A stretch of DNA of 64,000 nt, from assembly GCF_000317225.1 (NCBI RefSeq), contig NZ_AJLL01000098.1, positions 1-64,000 of the forward strand, written 5' to 3'. This stretch comes from Fischerella thermalis PCC 7521. GTDB taxonomy: Bacteria > Cyanobacteriota > Cyanobacteriia > Cyanobacteriales > Nostocaceae. Shown piece by piece: positions 42,903-51,933 of this stretch (position 1 is the first letter of the stretch; every line of letters begins with the position of its first letter). Made by a program: the position numbers and the translations under genes. The notes beneath the pieces are model-generated. The model did not search any database and had not been told where the DNA came from. It saw only the letters and a list, made by a program, of their open reading frames with translations.

Positions 42903-44744
42903 TTATGAATGTAACTTGGTCTCATTCAGCTTGAGATATTCTTGCCAAAACTCAATAGAGGTTAAATCTTGAAAAGAACTTCTCCATTCTGCTTGTATGA
43001 AATGCCATTTAAGATAACTCTTTATAATAGTTTGTAACCATCTCATGAAAACTTTGATACCACTTGCGTGGCTCAATTCATTCTTTTCAATGGAGTTGTT
43101 TCCTTCTCGAACAATGATAACTCTTTGTTTCGCAAATGCCTTATCCCATCTGTCTGTATAATCCGAGCCTATCCATAATAGTGCGTCCTGATTGGAAATT
43201 AATGAATTGGGATATAGATGACCATTTAAAGTTAGCAAACGAAATAATTGCTGGTAAAAATTAACATTATTTTTTTGTTTTTTCGGTTGTTTATAAACTT
43301 GATTATCACCATATTCAATGGTTTGATTTTTATATTTTTTGCTTAGTTCTACAATGTTTTTATGCAGATTTTCTGGATCACTATTTTTAATTATCTTTGG
43401 CCCTTTTATATAATCTTCAAATCCCTTGATTACCATTTCTGCTGAGTTATAATCAAATATAAATAGTTTATGAAGTAAGATCCTAGTTATAAAATTTACT
43501 GCCTCTAAATATTGCAAAGAACTATGCAAAGAATGAGTAACTAGCTGATTACGAATTAGATAATAAGTAACCCATGTATGATTTTTTGTATAGAAAGGTT
43601 CATGCCAAATGGCTATACCAGGAAAAGCTATTATTGAATTACCAATAAATTTTTTTATTCTTAAACCAAACTCCATATCATCGCCCCTAATAAAATAGGG
43701 CATAGGTAATCCAATTTTTTCTACTATTTGCTTAGGAAAACCGAAAAACCAAAAGGCTCCGTAGTCTGGACTTTCCTCTGACAAAAAGAGGTTAATGCTA
43801 TTTTTTTCAAGATTAATATTATGCTTCAAAGAGATATGTCCAAAAGGAGAAGCTACAGAACTTTTATTAGTGCCTAAGTTTACCCCAGATAGCCCTCCTG
43901 CCTCATGTACTATACATTTTTTATACAAGTCTAGCATTGCTCCAGAGATTGCAAAATCTTGAGTTGCATATTCATACAAAGGGAAAAGTCTATAGATAGA
44001 TTCGCTGTCTAGTTCTACATCATCATCCATCAATAAAAAATGTGTGTAATTTTCATGCAGAGCTTGAATTAAGCCGCGAGTAAATCCTCCCGCACCGCCT
44101 AGATTCCTATTTGGTATTAATTGCACTTTTCGGCTATCAAACTCATCTTTTTTTAAGGTACTACCATTATCAACAACAAAAACCTTAAAGTTTTTACTTT
44201 GTAGCAAACTGTCTTTTAAGATAGTATTAACTGTGTTTTTTACGTATGTTTCTTTTTTAAAAGTGCAAATAACAATGCCCAAGGAAACTTCTTTACTCTT
44301 TGGTTGATCAGTTGCAATTACACCCTCTGTAAATAAGCCATGCTCACCTAAACAAGTAATTTCAAGATAAACTCTACCTGCATCTTCACTCTGCCAAGAA
44401 TCTGGTAGTGAAATTTTCACAGGTTCAGATAGTTGGCATTTATCAAAACTTTCTGTATGTATCAACTCTCTAGTCTCTTGATGAGGATACTCTCTATAAA
44501 GATCAATCTGAAAGTTACCCTCAAGAGTTAATAAATAATATAAAGAGGATATCTGGGTATACTTGGCATAGAATTTCTCAAAAAACGAATTAAAATAGGT
44601 ATTTAAAGACAAAACACTATTTTGAGTGAAAACAATATCTTGGTGTTCTGTACATGAATTGAGATATGCACCTCCGGAACATTTTATGTACAAGCTAGAG
44701 GTTTCAGATGTCGAGGGAAATTTAATTCTGTTGACTACGGTCAT
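42903..44744 (-). CDS. GlfT2-like galactofuranosyltransferase
   Basis: A 613-residue protein. An N-terminal beta-rich domain (about 1-150) precedes a GT-A domain with LGIVICTFKKETYVKNTVNT, VDNGSTLKKDEFD, NLGGAGGFTRGLIQAL, HFLLMDDDVELDSESIYRL (D-D-D metal site) and YFIRGDDMEFGLRIKKF. Then IAIWHEPFYTKNHTWVTYYL and IRNQLVTHS give the W-H-E and Y-Y-x-x-R-N pattern of GlfT2, the polymerising galactofuranosyltransferase. The Glf gene lies just upstream, which supports UDP-Galf as donor. The gene is markedly AT-rich compared with housekeeping genes here, a possible sign of transfer. Confidence 0.82.
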   Translation of the reverse strand: MTVVNRIKFPSTSETSSLYIKCSGGAYLNSCTEHQDIVFTQNSVLSLNTYFNSFFEKFYAKYTQISSLYYLLTLEGNFQIDLYREYPHQETRELIHTESFDKCQLSEPVKISLPDSWQSEDAGRVYLEITCLGEHGLFTEGVIATDQPKSKEVSLGIVICTFKKETYVKNTVNTILKDSLLQSKNFKVFVVDNGSTLKKDEFDSRKVQLIPNRNLGGAGGFTRGLIQALHENYTHFLLMDDDVELDSESIYRLFPLYEYATQDFAISGAMLDLYKKCIVHEAGGLSGVNLGTNKSSVASPFGHISLKHNINLEKNSINLFLSEESPDYGAFWFFGFPKQIVEKIGLPMPYFIRGDDMEFGLRIKKFIGNSIIAFPGIAIWHEPFYTKNHTWVTYYLIRNQLVTHSLHSSLQYLEAVNFITRILLHKLFIFDYNSAEMVIKGFEDYIKGPKIIKNSDPENLHKNIVELSKKYKNQTIEYGDNQVYKQPKKQKNNVNFYQQLFRLLTLNGHLYPNSLISNQDALLWIGSDYTDRWDKAFAKQRVIIVREGNNSIEKNELSHASGIKVFMRWLQTIIKSYLKWHFIQAEWRSSFQDLTSIEFWQEYLKLNETKLHS

Positions 44745-44865
44745 CTTTTATTGAGTGTTTATATACTTAAATATTGTTTTGGTAGATGCAGACTTTTGAT
44801 GGAATCAATTTCTAATTTCTATACAATAGAAATCTACTATTTTTCTCCGAGCTTATTTACCATTC

Positions 44866-45996
44866 CTAAACTCTGGAATTGGCTATCTCTTTCTCAAATA
44901 GACCTAGCGCACGCAATACAGCTTGATCCATATCGTAGTACTTATAATCTGCAAGCCTTCCTGCAAAAATTACTGTTCCATTGAGTTTCTCTACTTCTTT
45001 CAGGTAAAGGTCAAGGCGATCGCGATTTTCTTCATTGAGAATGGGATAATAAGGATCATTCTTTCCTGGTATATAAGCTTGAGGATATTCCATCACCAAG
45101 GTAGTTTTAGGTGAGGTTTGCCCTGATAAATATTTCTGTTCGGTAATGCGGGTGATATCGTAGTCGTTGGGGTAATTGACCGTTCCCACTTCTTGATACC
45201 ATTCCTGGTCTAATGTCTGAAACTCAAAATGTATGCTACGGTATGGCAATTCACCATACATATAATCGAAGAATGTATCAATCGGACCAGTGCAAATGAT
45301 TCGATTGAATTGAACGTCGTTGATAATTTCGCGGTAATCTGTGTTTAGCAGTACCTTAATGTTAGGATGAGCCAACATCCGACGAAACATTTCAGTATAG
45401 CCAAGCTTGGGCATAGCTTGATAGGGGTCTTGAAAATAACGATTATCCCGACTGATGTAGACTGGAACACGTCCTGTAACTCCCCGATCAAGTTCTTCTG
45501 GTTTGACTCCCCACTGCTTCATTGTGTAGCGGAGGAAGACATTTTCATAGATGTAATCAGCTAAGAAAGTCAGGTCTCCACTAGCACTTTCACGTAGTTT
45601 GAGAATGGGTACTTTGACTCCAAAACCAAAGTTTTCTAGAAGCAAGTTTTCTAATTTTTCTGCATATTTTGGAGGAAAAAGGGCGTAGAGGGAATTGAGA
45701 TTAAAAGGGATAGGAACTTTTTTTCCTTCTAACACTCCGAGTACGTGATGATAGTAATGTCTCCACTCTGTAAATTGTGAAAGATAATCCCAAACTTTTT
45801 TAGATTTGGTGTGAAAAATATGGGGACCGTATTTATGTACTAAAATGCCATGTTCATTGTAGTAATCGTAGGCATTACCGCCAATGTGGTCTCGCCGTTC
45901 TACAATTAAAACTCTTTGTGCAAGTTGAGTGGCAATTCTCTCAGCCAGCACACAGGCTGAATATCCAGCTCCTATTATTAACCAATCGAATTTCAC
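44866..45996 (-). CDS. glf: UDP-galactopyranose mutase
   Basis: This flavoenzyme converts UDP-galactopyranose to UDP-galactofuranose. The 376-residue protein shows the FAD site WLIIGAGYSACVLAERIA, VERRDHIGGNAYDYYNEHGI, VHKYGPHIFHTKSKKVWDYL, YTMKQWGVKPEELDRGVTGR and VPVYISRDNRYF. It also has the PYRSIHFEFQTL and FAGRLADYKYYDMDQAVLRA C-terminal blocks. It ends about 120 bases before the GlfT2-like gene, and its ATG overlaps the stop of the small gene at 45993-46382 (ATGA). Confidence 0.96.
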   Translation of the reverse strand: MKFDWLIIGAGYSACVLAERIATQLAQRVLIVERRDHIGGNAYDYYNEHGILVHKYGPHIFHTKSKKVWDYLSQFTEWRHYYHHVLGVLEGKKVPIPFNLNSLYALFPPKYAEKLENLLLENFGFGVKVPILKLRESASGDLTFLADYIYENVFLRYTMKQWGVKPEELDRGVTGRVPVYISRDNRYFQDPYQAMPKLGYTEMFRRMLAHPNIKVLLNTDYREIINDVQFNRIICTGPIDTFFDYMYGELPYRSIHFEFQTLDQEWYQEVGTVNYPNDYDITRITEQKYLSGQTSPKTTLVMEYPQAYIPGKNDPYYPILNEENRDRLDLYLKEVEKLNGTVIFAGRLADYKYYDMDQAVLRALGLFEKEIANSRV

Positions 45997-46382
45997 GAAA
46001 TTTCTCCTTGCTTGAGACTAAGAGATTTGGAAGTTTCACACTCAACTAAAGATTGTGTATTTTTTTCAAGGTGTAACTCACTGAAAGTATTTTCTGGTAA
46101 GTTTTTTAGGAGAGATTGCAATTTTAGGCGATGAATGTATGGCCAACCACCTTCCTCTTCAATATTCTTTAAAAGGGTGTAAAGGGTCTGGCGATCGCGT
46201 GGTAAAGATTCCAGAAATAGACTATCTCGAATTTCTCGATGTAAACTCTCTAGCAAACGTAGTAATGCCAGTAGTTTTAAAGTATCTTCCTGATATTTTT
46301 TGGCTACTGACTGAACCATCTCCGCAATCGTTTCTAACCTTGGATTATTCTCTTGTTGTTTCAGCTCTGTATTGACGTACAT
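45993..46382 (-). CDS. small hypothetical protein coupled to glf
   Basis: A 129-residue protein, almost entirely alpha-helical by composition (ETIAEMVQSVAKKYQEDTLK, LLALLRLLESLHREIRDSLF, RQTLYTLLKNIEEEGGWPYI). It has no motif I recognise, no signal peptide and no membrane segment. Its last codon overlaps the glf start by four bases, so glf translation probably depends on it. It could be a small partner or regulator of the galactofuranose step; that is inference from position only. Confidence 0.65.
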   Translation of the reverse strand: MYVNTELKQQENNPRLETIAEMVQSVAKKYQEDTLKLLALLRLLESLHREIRDSLFLESLPRDRQTLYTLLKNIEEEGGWPYIHRLKLQSLLKNLPENTFSELHLEKNTQSLVECETSKSLSLKQGEIS

Positions 46383-46451
46383 GCTGGATACCTTAGAACG
46401 AAGTTGGGATAGTATTGATGTTTAGAAAAATCACAGTAATAAAGGCTAAAA

Positions 46452-48485
46452 TTAAGTAGGTTGACTTACTTTTGCAGTTGCATGAGTCACTTTCGGTTTG
46501 ATAAATTTCCTCCTAATTTGGCGAATTTTATTCACCATTTTGACTCCAAATACACTTCCCATAATCGGATTAGCTCTAGCAACTGAAGCAGGAAACCAAG
46601 CATCTACATGTGGATGTCTGCTCAAAACCAGCAGCCGCCACCAATCAACTAAACTGTAAATTGGTGCTAGTTCATAGAAAGAATTTTCAGTTATATCCCC
46701 AGATATCAGGAAGGATCCAAATACTTTTGCTTCCTGGTAGGAAGGATGTAAGACAAATTCTCGTGATAAAATTTCAGTTGCTTCAACTAAATGATTAGTT
46801 GTACATTCTTGCGCGCTTAGATTAGTAGTGAATTGCTTTGCAAATTCAACCGCAGCATTTTGTAAGACGTATAACCCCCAAGCAATTGCTTCTTCGTTTT
46901 TTTGCCGGCGAAGAACTGGAATATATTTGTGATCATGTGAATCGTAGCACTTAGTGCTGCCATGATCTGCTGACATGAAAAGTTCAAACAAGCATCTATA
47001 CTTGCAGAGAAAATAGCGATCGCTACGTTTTTCCTCTACATCATAAAAATAAGCAAATAATTTATCATCCTTAAATGGTTTAACCCGGTTTTCTAATGCA
47101 AAGTAAAAACCATAAACACCAGATTCTGGATAAATACCAGCGATGTTCAATAAATTACTAAAAGATGATTGTGTTTTTCCACTCCAGCCAACATCTACTA
47201 AAGCAAAAGGAACTCCATCACCTATACCTTCTTGATGAAAATAGCCAATAGCTTTCTCACGATAGTGAGCAGCATTGGCGATGATCAGTTCAGTAACTTT
47301 TTTCTCAGTAAAAATCTGCTTCAATAACTTACGTTCGTGCTGCTGAAGATTAACATCCCATTTTTTGGCTGGGAAACCATAGCGGCTGAGTACATCTTGA
47401 ATTTGTTCTGGTAATATATGAACCCGATCGCAGACAGAACGAATTGATGTAAACTGAGTGAGGACCTCAGTCTGAAGCAAAATCCAATCAAATTCGGATT
47501 CACTAATACCTTGAGTAGCAGGCATATGCCATGCTTGACGAGAACCATATAAGTAGCGACAATCGATGGTAAATCCCCAATTTTGGCAGATTACCTGAGC
47601 AATTTTATGTAATATCTGCCCATCTCTAGCAGCAAAATATAGTCTTTGAATTCCTCTTTTTTGCGCTTCGACTAAGCACCAGTAAACAAAACCAAACAAC
47701 ATTGGAGCGATCGCACTTGCTGTCGTCTCCCAAATAACTTTTTTATGAGGAGTTGTTTCTTGAGACTGCAAACGAGTCAGCCTACTCGCACCAGCAAGTA
47801 GGGATCTAAACTTTAAAGGAAATTGAGTTGCTTGTGTGATTAGTTGCTCGTAGCGATTCAGGTGAGCTTGAGTAAAATATTCAACTGCAATACCAAGTTT
47901 TTTGGGAACTTTTACGTCTGCATGTCGGTTATCTCCGACATGTTTCAGTTGCGATCGCTTGACTGCTTCTTGTGCTAAACAGTATTTAAATAACTCACCA
48001 CTGCCTTTATTTATTCTTGTTTCTGATGAAACGTATAAAGTACTACCTGGAGTCCACACTTTGTTTTCTTTCAAAAAATTCCGAATAACTTCTTCCGGCA
48101 GATACATATCGGAAATATAAATTACTCGTTCATTTGCTTGATAGAGCGACTGAATGCGCTTTTGGATGGCGGGTACTGGACGCAAACTCAATAGCTCCAT
48201 TTCTATTTCTTTTTGTTTTGCTCTTTCAACTTCAGCGGTTGACCAGTTTAGGGAACGAGCGATGTATTCATATATTTCGTCTAGTTTAACTTCATAAACA
48301 GGCCCTGTTTCTCTGACAATTCTTTCAGCCTCCATTCTCAGGTGAGACCAAGATTCAGGTGACATTTGAATTAAATTTTCTTGTCGGAGTTGATCACCTA
48401 ATTCCCAGAATAGGTCTGTTGGTTTTGCCCAAATTCTGGTTATGGATGTATCAAACACGTCAAAGGAGTAAACAATCTTTTTCAT
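46452..48485 (-). CDS. HAD-superfamily protein with large C-terminal domain (COG5610-like)
   Basis: A 677-residue protein. The N-terminal HAD hydrolase (about 1-220) has motif I S-F-D-V-F-D-T-S-I, motif II V-I-Y-I-S-D-M-Y-L-P, a lysine region, and motif IV H-V-G-D-N-R-H-A-D-V-K. The C-terminal 450 residues (LYFAARDGQILHKIAQVICQ, DVGWSGKTQSSFSNLLNIAG) are conserved in polysaccharide clusters but have no assigned chemistry. A phosphatase or phosphosugar-handling role is likely. The intact catalytic Asp pair suggests activity. Confidence 0.8.
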   Translation of the reverse strand: MKKIVYSFDVFDTSITRIWAKPTDLFWELGDQLRQENLIQMSPESWSHLRMEAERIVRETGPVYEVKLDEIYEYIARSLNWSTAEVERAKQKEIEMELLSLRPVPAIQKRIQSLYQANERVIYISDMYLPEEVIRNFLKENKVWTPGSTLYVSSETRINKGSGELFKYCLAQEAVKRSQLKHVGDNRHADVKVPKKLGIAVEYFTQAHLNRYEQLITQATQFPLKFRSLLAGASRLTRLQSQETTPHKKVIWETTASAIAPMLFGFVYWCLVEAQKRGIQRLYFAARDGQILHKIAQVICQNWGFTIDCRYLYGSRQAWHMPATQGISESEFDWILLQTEVLTQFTSIRSVCDRVHILPEQIQDVLSRYGFPAKKWDVNLQQHERKLLKQIFTEKKVTELIIANAAHYREKAIGYFHQEGIGDGVPFALVDVGWSGKTQSSFSNLLNIAGIYPESGVYGFYFALENRVKPFKDDKLFAYFYDVEEKRSDRYFLCKYRCLFELFMSADHGSTKCYDSHDHKYIPVLRRQKNEEAIAWGLYVLQNAAVEFAKQFTTNLSAQECTTNHLVEATEILSREFVLHPSYQEAKVFGSFLISGDITENSFYELAPIYSLVDWWRLLVLSRHPHVDAWFPASVARANPIMGSVFGVKMVNKIRQIRRKFIKPKVTHATAKVSQPT

Positions 48486-48545
48486 CAGAGTCTCACCAAT
48501 GCTGCTAAAGGATTCAACAAAAAATACAAGGCTTGACTTGTGGAT

Positions 48546-49799
48546 TTATTGCAGGTTCTTTTGATCTGAAGAATTGTTAGTCACAAAATTCTGATAGAGT
48601 TGTAGATGCTTTTCTAGAAAAACGGTTCTTGAAAATTTATTTTCAATATCTCTTCTTGCTTGCTGACCGATTGCTTCCAAATCAGAAGCTGATAATACTT
48701 GGCGCAAGGCTTGATTTAGGGCTTGTTGGTTAGTAGGTTCAACCAAAATACCGTTGTGTCCATTTTGGATGATCTCTGGCACACCTCCTGTAGAAAAACC
48801 AACGACTGGAGTAGATGCAGCCATTGCTTCTAGAACAGTCAGTGGTAGGTTATCAGCAAGGGTACAAAAAAGCATAACGTCTGCTGCTGAATAGGCTTTT
48901 GCTAATAAGTGAGGGTCGCAAATATAACCCATCTCTTTGTATTCAAGTCCCTTGAGTGAGTGCTTTAACTCATCGTTACAAAGTCCGACAACTATTACAA
49001 ATGGAGATAAATCACCTATACTTTGAAGTGCTGCGATCGCATACTTCACACCTTTACGAGGATCGTCAAGAACATGGGCAGAAATTGCAACTACTCGGCG
49101 ATTTTCTGGAATTCCTAAACTAGTTTTTGCTTCTACTTTTTTCACTATCGGGAAAAAACTTAAATCCAGACCATTAGGAATAACCACAGGTAAAGATTGA
49201 AACTTGAGAGCTTTTTGAGCCTCTTGAAGCATCCAGTGGCTGGGAAAGATATAGCGAATATTAAATTTTCCCGCAACCCATCTTTTGATTGCTTGAACTT
49301 CTCGTGTGCGATCGCGTAGCTGATTTTTCCATCCATCTTGAGATAATTGGGGACATTTGTGACAATAGCTAGCAAACTTTTCACACCCCATTGGATAAAG
49401 ACAACCGCCAGTAAAAGCAGAACAATCATGTACCGTGAAAAATGTCGGTTTGCGTCGAGAAGCTAGAGCTAAAGTTACTGGAGATATAGCAGTATATAAA
49501 TCATGAAAATGGACTATATCGTAATCATTGAGAATTGCGTTGACCTTAACCCAGTATTCAACAGGCAGTAACTCTCGAAAACCATATTTATTCGTTTTTC
49601 TATGAACAGTTTTACATAATCTGAATTTAAGACCTTCTCCGTAAAGGCTGTATTGAAATGAAAGAGGTTCTTTGAAATTAAAGGCAATAAAATGATCGGT
49701 TGGATGCCCTGCATCATTTAACCAAATAGCGAGATCCTCAGCAACTCTGCTTGCCCCACCCCCTTTTCTATCAGATTTGCTAATAATAGCTACTTTCAT
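48546..49799 (-). CDS. glycosyltransferase family 4
   Basis: A 417-residue GT-B enzyme. The N-terminus is MKVAIISKSDRKGGGASRVA. A cysteine cluster (CSAFTGGCLYPMGCEKFASY, then CHKCPQL) resembles that of the GT4 at 34169. The C-terminal domain has VAISAHVLDDPRKGVKYAIA and the E-x7-E region ADNLPLTVLEAMAASTPVVG followed by GGVPEIIQNGHNGILVEP. Confidence 0.9.
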   Translation of the reverse strand: MKVAIISKSDRKGGGASRVAEDLAIWLNDAGHPTDHFIAFNFKEPLSFQYSLYGEGLKFRLCKTVHRKTNKYGFRELLPVEYWVKVNAILNDYDIVHFHDLYTAISPVTLALASRRKPTFFTVHDCSAFTGGCLYPMGCEKFASYCHKCPQLSQDGWKNQLRDRTREVQAIKRWVAGKFNIRYIFPSHWMLQEAQKALKFQSLPVVIPNGLDLSFFPIVKKVEAKTSLGIPENRRVVAISAHVLDDPRKGVKYAIAALQSIGDLSPFVIVVGLCNDELKHSLKGLEYKEMGYICDPHLLAKAYSAADVMLFCTLADNLPLTVLEAMAASTPVVGFSTGGVPEIIQNGHNGILVEPTNQQALNQALRQVLSASDLEAIGQQARRDIENKFSRTVFLEKHLQLYQNFVTNNSSDQKNLQ

Positions 49800-49825
49800 A
49801 TATCCAGAATAATTACTATTTAAAT

Positions 49826-50815
49826 TTATTTAGCTAGCACAAAAAATATATTTTTGAGCATCAGTCTTACTCGTTTTCGCATACCCCAAATTCTCCAAGC
49901 AGAAAATGTTAATTTTTTGAAATCCTTTAGGGATATTAATCTATAAATTAACGCATTTAATATTATTTTCTGTGCATATAATTTTTCTCCTCTTTCAATT
50001 AACAAAGGGAGTACTTGTGTGAGCATAAAACCTGTACTTGCTCTGGATGATATCGAGGACTTATACTCACGAATCCAGTTTACTGATATTTGATAATCAG
50101 GCATTCTCGATATGCGATCTTTGCGTGGATCTGCATTCCAAATTACTAAAGGTTTTTTAATGAAGGTAAAAATTGCTCCTTGAGCTTCAAGCCTGAAGCA
50201 GAAATCCCAGTCTTGGTGTCTTTTTAAGCCTGGACGAAAACGAGCAGCTAAAGCAAGCGATCGGTGCATCATCAAAGAGCTTGTGTGAAGTTCCCCATGA
50301 TGGCAAAACAGATAGTCTGCTATAGTTTCTACTTCACCCTTACCTTTTTCTGGAACTATATGTAAAGTTTCAGTGTTAATTGCAAGTTGATCATAGCTAG
50401 ATACTCTTGTGAAACTAAACACTATTTGAGTATGACAAACTACTTTTTGAGGATTAGGATGTTTCTGAATTGAAGCCAGTTGCAATTCTATTTTTTCAGG
50501 TATCCAGAGGTCATCTGAATCCAAAAATGCAATATACTCTCCTCTAGCATTTTCAATACCAGTATTGCGGGCAACCGAGCCTCCACTATTGGTTGGAAGA
50601 CGAATATATCGAATCCTAGAATCACCAATAGCTTTTACAACTTCCTCGGTGTTGTCTACGGAGCCGTCGTCAATGACGATAATCTCTAAATTTTTGTAGG
50701 ATTGCCTGATAGCACTATTTAAAGTGTGCCTAATTAAATCTGCGCGATTGTAAGTTGGTATAACCACACTTACAAGGGGTTCTCCCGAAAAATTATTCCT
50801 ATCTATCAATTCCAT
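49826..50815 (-). CDS. glycosyltransferase family 2
   Basis: A 329-residue GT-A enzyme with VSVVIPTYNRADLIRHTLNS, IVIDDGSVDNTEEVV and GEYIAFLDSDDLWIPEKIEL. The acceptor half contains LKRHQDWDFCFRLEAQGA. It overlaps the upstream GT2 gene by ten bases, so translation is coupled. Confidence 0.9.
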   Translation of the reverse strand: MELIDRNNFSGEPLVSVVIPTYNRADLIRHTLNSAIRQSYKNLEIIVIDDGSVDNTEEVVKAIGDSRIRYIRLPTNSGGSVARNTGIENARGEYIAFLDSDDLWIPEKIELQLASIQKHPNPQKVVCHTQIVFSFTRVSSYDQLAINTETLHIVPEKGKGEVETIADYLFCHHGELHTSSLMMHRSLALAARFRPGLKRHQDWDFCFRLEAQGAIFTFIKKPLVIWNADPRKDRISRMPDYQISVNWIREYKSSISSRASTGFMLTQVLPLLIERGEKLYAQKIILNALIYRLISLKDFKKLTFSAWRIWGMRKRVRLMLKNIFFVLAK

Positions 50816-51804
50816 AATAGCTTCATCGATTTCTTAATTAAATTTCTTTCTGTAAAACTGTAAAAATACCGAGCTAATTTAATTATTTTTGGATATTTGA
50901 TGATTAACAACATCATTACAATAAATTTATGTAATTTATAAAAAATTTTGTGTATTAAATCAGTTTTTCCCCCTAAAGATTGATTTGTGAGACTGTCAGC
51001 ATATTGACTAAAAAGTAAAGCTAACTTTCTTGGTTCTAATCTGTTCTTATAGCCCCATATGAATAATGTTTCCCACCGGGGTAAATTACTGTAGTAGACT
51101 AATTTCTCATGAAATCTTGTCACATGATTATGACTATGCACTCTCCTCATGGCAACTGGTACGTCTAAACTTCCAGGGAGCAATTTACCAACAGCCGCCA
51201 TTTTGAACCACATCACAATATCTTCGCTAAATTCCAGATTCTCATCGAAATAACCTGTTAAATTAAAAATCCTTCTGCGAACTAGTAATCCATTAGCATG
51301 GAACCAACCAACTTCCTTATTAAGGAGTAAAGTTTCAAATAATAATTCGGGATTAATTATTTCATTAATAGTAGTTAGTTTATTATCGCCACGACCAATA
51401 GAAATCCATGTATTCTTACTATTTTCATCTTCAAAATAAGTTCCAACTGCCTCATATACGCCATCTATTTCAGGATATTTATTTAATTGATCACATGCTG
51501 ATTTAAAACGTCCTGGTAAGTAAAAGTCGTCAGCATCTAAAAATGCAATATAATCACAATTAGCTTTTTGGATTCCTACGTTTCTACTTGCACTTGCACC
51601 ATGATTTTTTTGATCACTATGATAAAATAATTTAACTAGAGAATATTCATCAGCTAATTCTTGACATACCTTGAAAGATTTATCTGAAGAAGCATCTTCT
51701 ATCAAGATTACCTCTCCAACCTCTGGTTGAGATAATGCAGATTCTACAGCTTGTCGAACATATTTTTCCGCATTATATACAGGAATGATGACTGAGATTT
51801 GCAT
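50806..51804 (-). CDS. glycosyltransferase family 2
   Basis: A 332-residue GT-A enzyme with ISVIIPVYNAEKYVRQAVES, ILIEDASSDKSFKVC, NCDYIAFLDADDFYLPGRFK and a later GYFDENLEFSEDIVMWFKM. The C-terminus is basic and hydrophobic. The gene is AT-rich. It ends in a ten-base overlap with the next GT2. Confidence 0.88.
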   Translation of the reverse strand: MQISVIIPVYNAEKYVRQAVESALSQPEVGEVILIEDASSDKSFKVCQELADEYSLVKLFYHSDQKNHGASASRNVGIQKANCDYIAFLDADDFYLPGRFKSACDQLNKYPEIDGVYEAVGTYFEDENSKNTWISIGRGDNKLTTINEIINPELLFETLLLNKEVGWFHANGLLVRRRIFNLTGYFDENLEFSEDIVMWFKMAAVGKLLPGSLDVPVAMRRVHSHNHVTRFHEKLVYYSNLPRWETLFIWGYKNRLEPRKLALLFSQYADSLTNQSLGGKTDLIHKIFYKLHKFIVMMLLIIKYPKIIKLARYFYSFTERNLIKKSMKLLWN

Positions 51805-51933
51805 AGATTTATTTGTTTCTAAGCTTTTGCATTATTAATTTTTGTTGAACATAATTGAAATTTGTCTGAAATTTGTCACTCACCTCAAAATCAGAAAAAT
51901 ATTAATATCATCAACTTATAGGTATTGAATTTG

